DNA from: Allobosea sp. Leaf344
GTDB taxonomy: Bacteria > Pseudomonadota > Alphaproteobacteria > Rhizobiales > Beijerinckiaceae
Direction of reading: 5' to 3'
DNA: 64,000 bases
Assembly: GCF_001426225.1 (NCBI RefSeq)
Contig: NZ_LMRT01000001.1
Span: forward strand, 462,648-526,647
Shown here: positions 62,607 to 64,000 of the stretch, one piece after another
How the letters are laid out: each line of letters starts with the position of its first letter
Numbering within the stretch: position 1 is the first letter of the stretch
Notes under the pieces: generated by a model
Seen by the model: the letters and a program-made list of their open reading frames with translations, nothing else
The model's database searches: none
Told to the model about the DNA's origin: nothing
Position numbers and translations under genes: made by a program

Positions 62607-63602
62607 ATGCCGAAGAAGAAGCCGCTGGTCGTGGTCACGCGCAAGCTGCCGGCCATCGTCGAGACGCGGATGCGCGAGCTGTTCGACGCGCAGCTCAACA
62701 TCGACGACGTGCCGATGAGCCAGGCGGCGCTGGTGGAGGCCGTGAAGACGGCCGATGTGCTGGTGCCGACCGTGACCGACCGGATCGACGCGGCGCTGAT
62801 CGCGCAGGCCGGCGACCAGCTCCGGCTGATCGCCAATTTCGGCAATGGCGTCGACAATATCGACGTGGCCAGCGCCGTGCAGCGCGGCATCACCGTGACC
62901 AATACCCCGGGCGTTTTGACCGACGACACCGCCGACATGACGATCGCGCTGATCCTGGCCGTGGCGCGCCGCGTCGTGGAAGGCGCCCGCGTGATCCCGG
63001 ACGATGAATGGAGCGGCTGGTCGCCGACCTGGATGCTGGGCCGCCGCATCACCGGCAAGCGCCTCGGCATCGTCGGCATGGGCCGCATCGGCCAGGCCGT
63101 CGCCAGGCGCGCCGCCGCCTTCGGCCTGTCGATCCATTACCATAACCGCCGGCGCGTCGACGCCCGCACCGAGGAGGCGCTGGACGCGACCTATTGGGAT
63201 TCGCTCGACCAGATGCTGGCGCGCATGGACATCGTCTCGGTGAACTGCCCGCACACCCCGGCCACCTATCACCTGCTCTCCGCGCGCCGGCTGAAGCTGA
63301 TGAAGCCGGATGCGATCCTGGTGAACACCGCCCGCGGCGAGGTGGTTGACGAGACCGCGCTGGCGCGGATGCTGGAGGCGGGCGAGCTGGCGGGAGCGGG
63401 GCTCGACGTGTTCGAGAGCGAGCCCGCGGTCAATCCGCGCCTGCTCAAGCTCGCGCGCAATCACCGCATCGTCGTGCTGCCGCATATGGGCTCGGCGACG
63501 CATGAGGGCCGCGCCGACATGGGCGAGAAGGTCATCGTCAACATCAAGACCTTCATGGACGGGCACAAGCCGCCGGACCGCGTGCTGCCCAGCATGCTCT
63601 GA
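62607..63602 (+). CDS. D-2-hydroxyacid dehydrogenase (glyoxylate/hydroxypyruvate reductase type)
   Basis: 331-residue D-2-hydroxyacid dehydrogenase. The NAD(P) motif LGIVGMGRIGQAVARRA, the catalytic Arg region (VSVNCPHTPATYHLLSAR), and the Glu/His pair in FESEPAVNP and VVLPHMGSAT are intact. The adenine-pocket sequence after the motif (HYHNRRRVD) has Asn-Arg-Arg rather than Asp, which suggests NADPH preference. D-glycerate dehydrogenase, glyoxylate reductase and similar activities are possible. It is divergent from the SH3 gene. Confidence 0.9.
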   Translation: MPKKKPLVVVTRKLPAIVETRMRELFDAQLNIDDVPMSQAALVEAVKTADVLVPTVTDRIDAALIAQAGDQLRLIANFGNGVDNIDVASAVQRGITVTNTPGVLTDDTADMTIALILAVARRVVEGARVIPDDEWSGWSPTWMLGRRITGKRLGIVGMGRIGQAVARRAAAFGLSIHYHNRRRVDARTEEALDATYWDSLDQMLARMDIVSVNCPHTPATYHLLSARRLKLMKPDAILVNTARGEVVDETALARMLEAGELAGAGLDVFESEPAVNPRLLKLARNHRIVVLPHMGSATHEGRADMGEKVIVNIKTFMDGHKPPDRVLPSML

Positions 63603-63665
63603 GCCGAAGAGCCGTCGCCAAGGCGGCGCGCGACGAGGCCTGGGCCTCGCGCGCCCCCCGCGCTC

Positions 63666-64000
63666 TCAGCCGGCGCGCTGCGTGTCGAACTGGCCGGTCT
63701 TGCGGAAGCGCCAGAGATAGGACGGCACCACGGCCTCGACCGAGGTCGGGGCGATCCCGATGCCCTCGAAACTGCGGCCCTCGGCCTTGGCGGCTTCGGA
63801 GACGATGTTGTCGCTTTCGAGCAGCGTGACCTGGTCGCGCGTCAGCCGGAAGGCGGATGGCATCAGCCCGAGGGTGAGGAGATCGACGATCTCGAAGATG
63901 CGGGCCTGGAGCCGGGCGACCGGAAAGGGCAAAGTGACCAGCGGCCGGTTGCGGCCGGTGACCTCGCAGATATAGGCGAGCAGGTCGCGGAAGCTCTTCA
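63666..64000 (-). CDS. NDUFA9-like NAD(P)H-binding protein, C-terminal part
   Basis: Only the last 111 codons are inside the window; the 5' end is beyond base 64000. The readable end is SFRDLLAYICEVTGRNRPLV then TLPFPVARLQARIFEIVDLL, followed by FRLTRDQVTLLESDNIVSEA, EGIGIAPTSVEAVVPSYLWR and FRKTGQF. This is the C-terminus of the atypical SDR/complex-I NDUFA9-type family (NAD-dependent epimerase fold). The LTRDQV-LLESDNIVS block is the recognisable part. Role is probably in NADH/quinone metabolism, inferred. The stop is 63 bp from the dehydrogenase stop (convergent). Confidence 0.8.
   Translation of the reverse strand, partial: KSFRDLLAYICEVTGRNRPLVTLPFPVARLQARIFEIVDLLTLGLMPSAFRLTRDQVTLLESDNIVSEAAKAEGRSFEGIGIAPTSVEAVVPSYLWRFRKTGQFDTQRAG

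Overview
The window is GC-rich (roughly two-thirds G+C) and densely coded. Its gene content and order are those of an alphaproteobacterium of the order Hyphomicrobiales (Rhizobiales), most like Bosea and relatives. The evidence is the block rnd-lptC-lptA-lptB-rpoN-hpf-ptsN, the divergent pair irr / fabA-fabB-fabI, a heme-motif Irr, class I fumarase, a TTAA-N7-TTAAC CtrA-type site and CTTG-type housekeeping promoters. The genus is an inference. No rRNA, tRNA, CRISPR array, transposase or prophage was seen. Nearly all genes look intact; the first and last are cut by the window edges.

Layout. (1) 1-7352: an eight-gene plus-strand catabolic/uptake operon: amidase (5' end missing), CaiB-type CoA-transferase, a crotonase-fold protein without the usual catalytic Glu pair, SsuA/ThiY-like binding protein, permease, ATPase, PuuE-like deacetylase, and an SDR without the usual Ser/Tyr/Lys. 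Its substrate is unknown; this is the best candidate for undescribed biochemistry. (2) 7416-14373: two tandem DUF1330 genes, pyrF, a FrnE-like DsbA protein, the EF-P lysylation locus epmB-epmA / efp, a DUF1993 gene, a candidate intergenic sRNA, an MBL-fold hydrolase and a small secreted protein coupled to fumarase. (3) 14370-22286: fumarase, ptsN, hpf, rpoN, lptB, lptA, lptC and rnd. (4) 22430-28910: DUF805, dapE, a lipoprotein, truA-fmt-def, rmuC and an OsmC-family gene. (5) 29014-31620: a three-gene sulfonate/taurine-type ABC importer behind a strong consensus promoter, with no monooxygenase beside it.

(6) 31880-38544: glnD, grpE, a TRIC-type channel, alkB, dapB and a Tim44-domain protein. 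(7) 38742-46313: small secreted and membrane proteins (including a 27-residue one with its own Shine-Dalgarno and terminator), a second amidase with DUF2798, an extensin-like lipoprotein behind a perfect CtrA-type site, convergent mepA, a Bug-type binding protein, an ornithine-cyclodeaminase homologue, a LapA-domain protein and ihfB. (8) 46342-54668: sppA, a YegD-like Hsp70, a palindromic array of 7-bp repeats, rpsA with a long leader, a soluble double-PAS chemoreceptor, and lemA plus an M48 protease. (9) 54754-64000: an orphan phage-type M15 peptidase next to a perfect palindrome, an HCCA-isomerase-like protein, argG, small proteins, fabI-fabB-fabA divergent from irr, an SH3-domain protein, a D-2-hydroxyacid dehydrogenase, and the C-terminal end of an NDUFA9-like protein.

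How the genes work together. Envelope biogenesis is strongly represented: LPS transport (lptABC), unsaturated fatty acid synthesis (fabA/B/I), diaminopimelate synthesis (dapB, dapE) and three peptidoglycan-peptidase-like proteins (extensin-like, MepA, M15). Nitrogen control is represented by glnD, rpoN and ptsN. Translation is represented by efp/epmAB, def/fmt, truA, rpsA and hpf. All coordinates and motifs come from reading the sequence; family assignments rest on recognised motifs and were not confirmed by any search.
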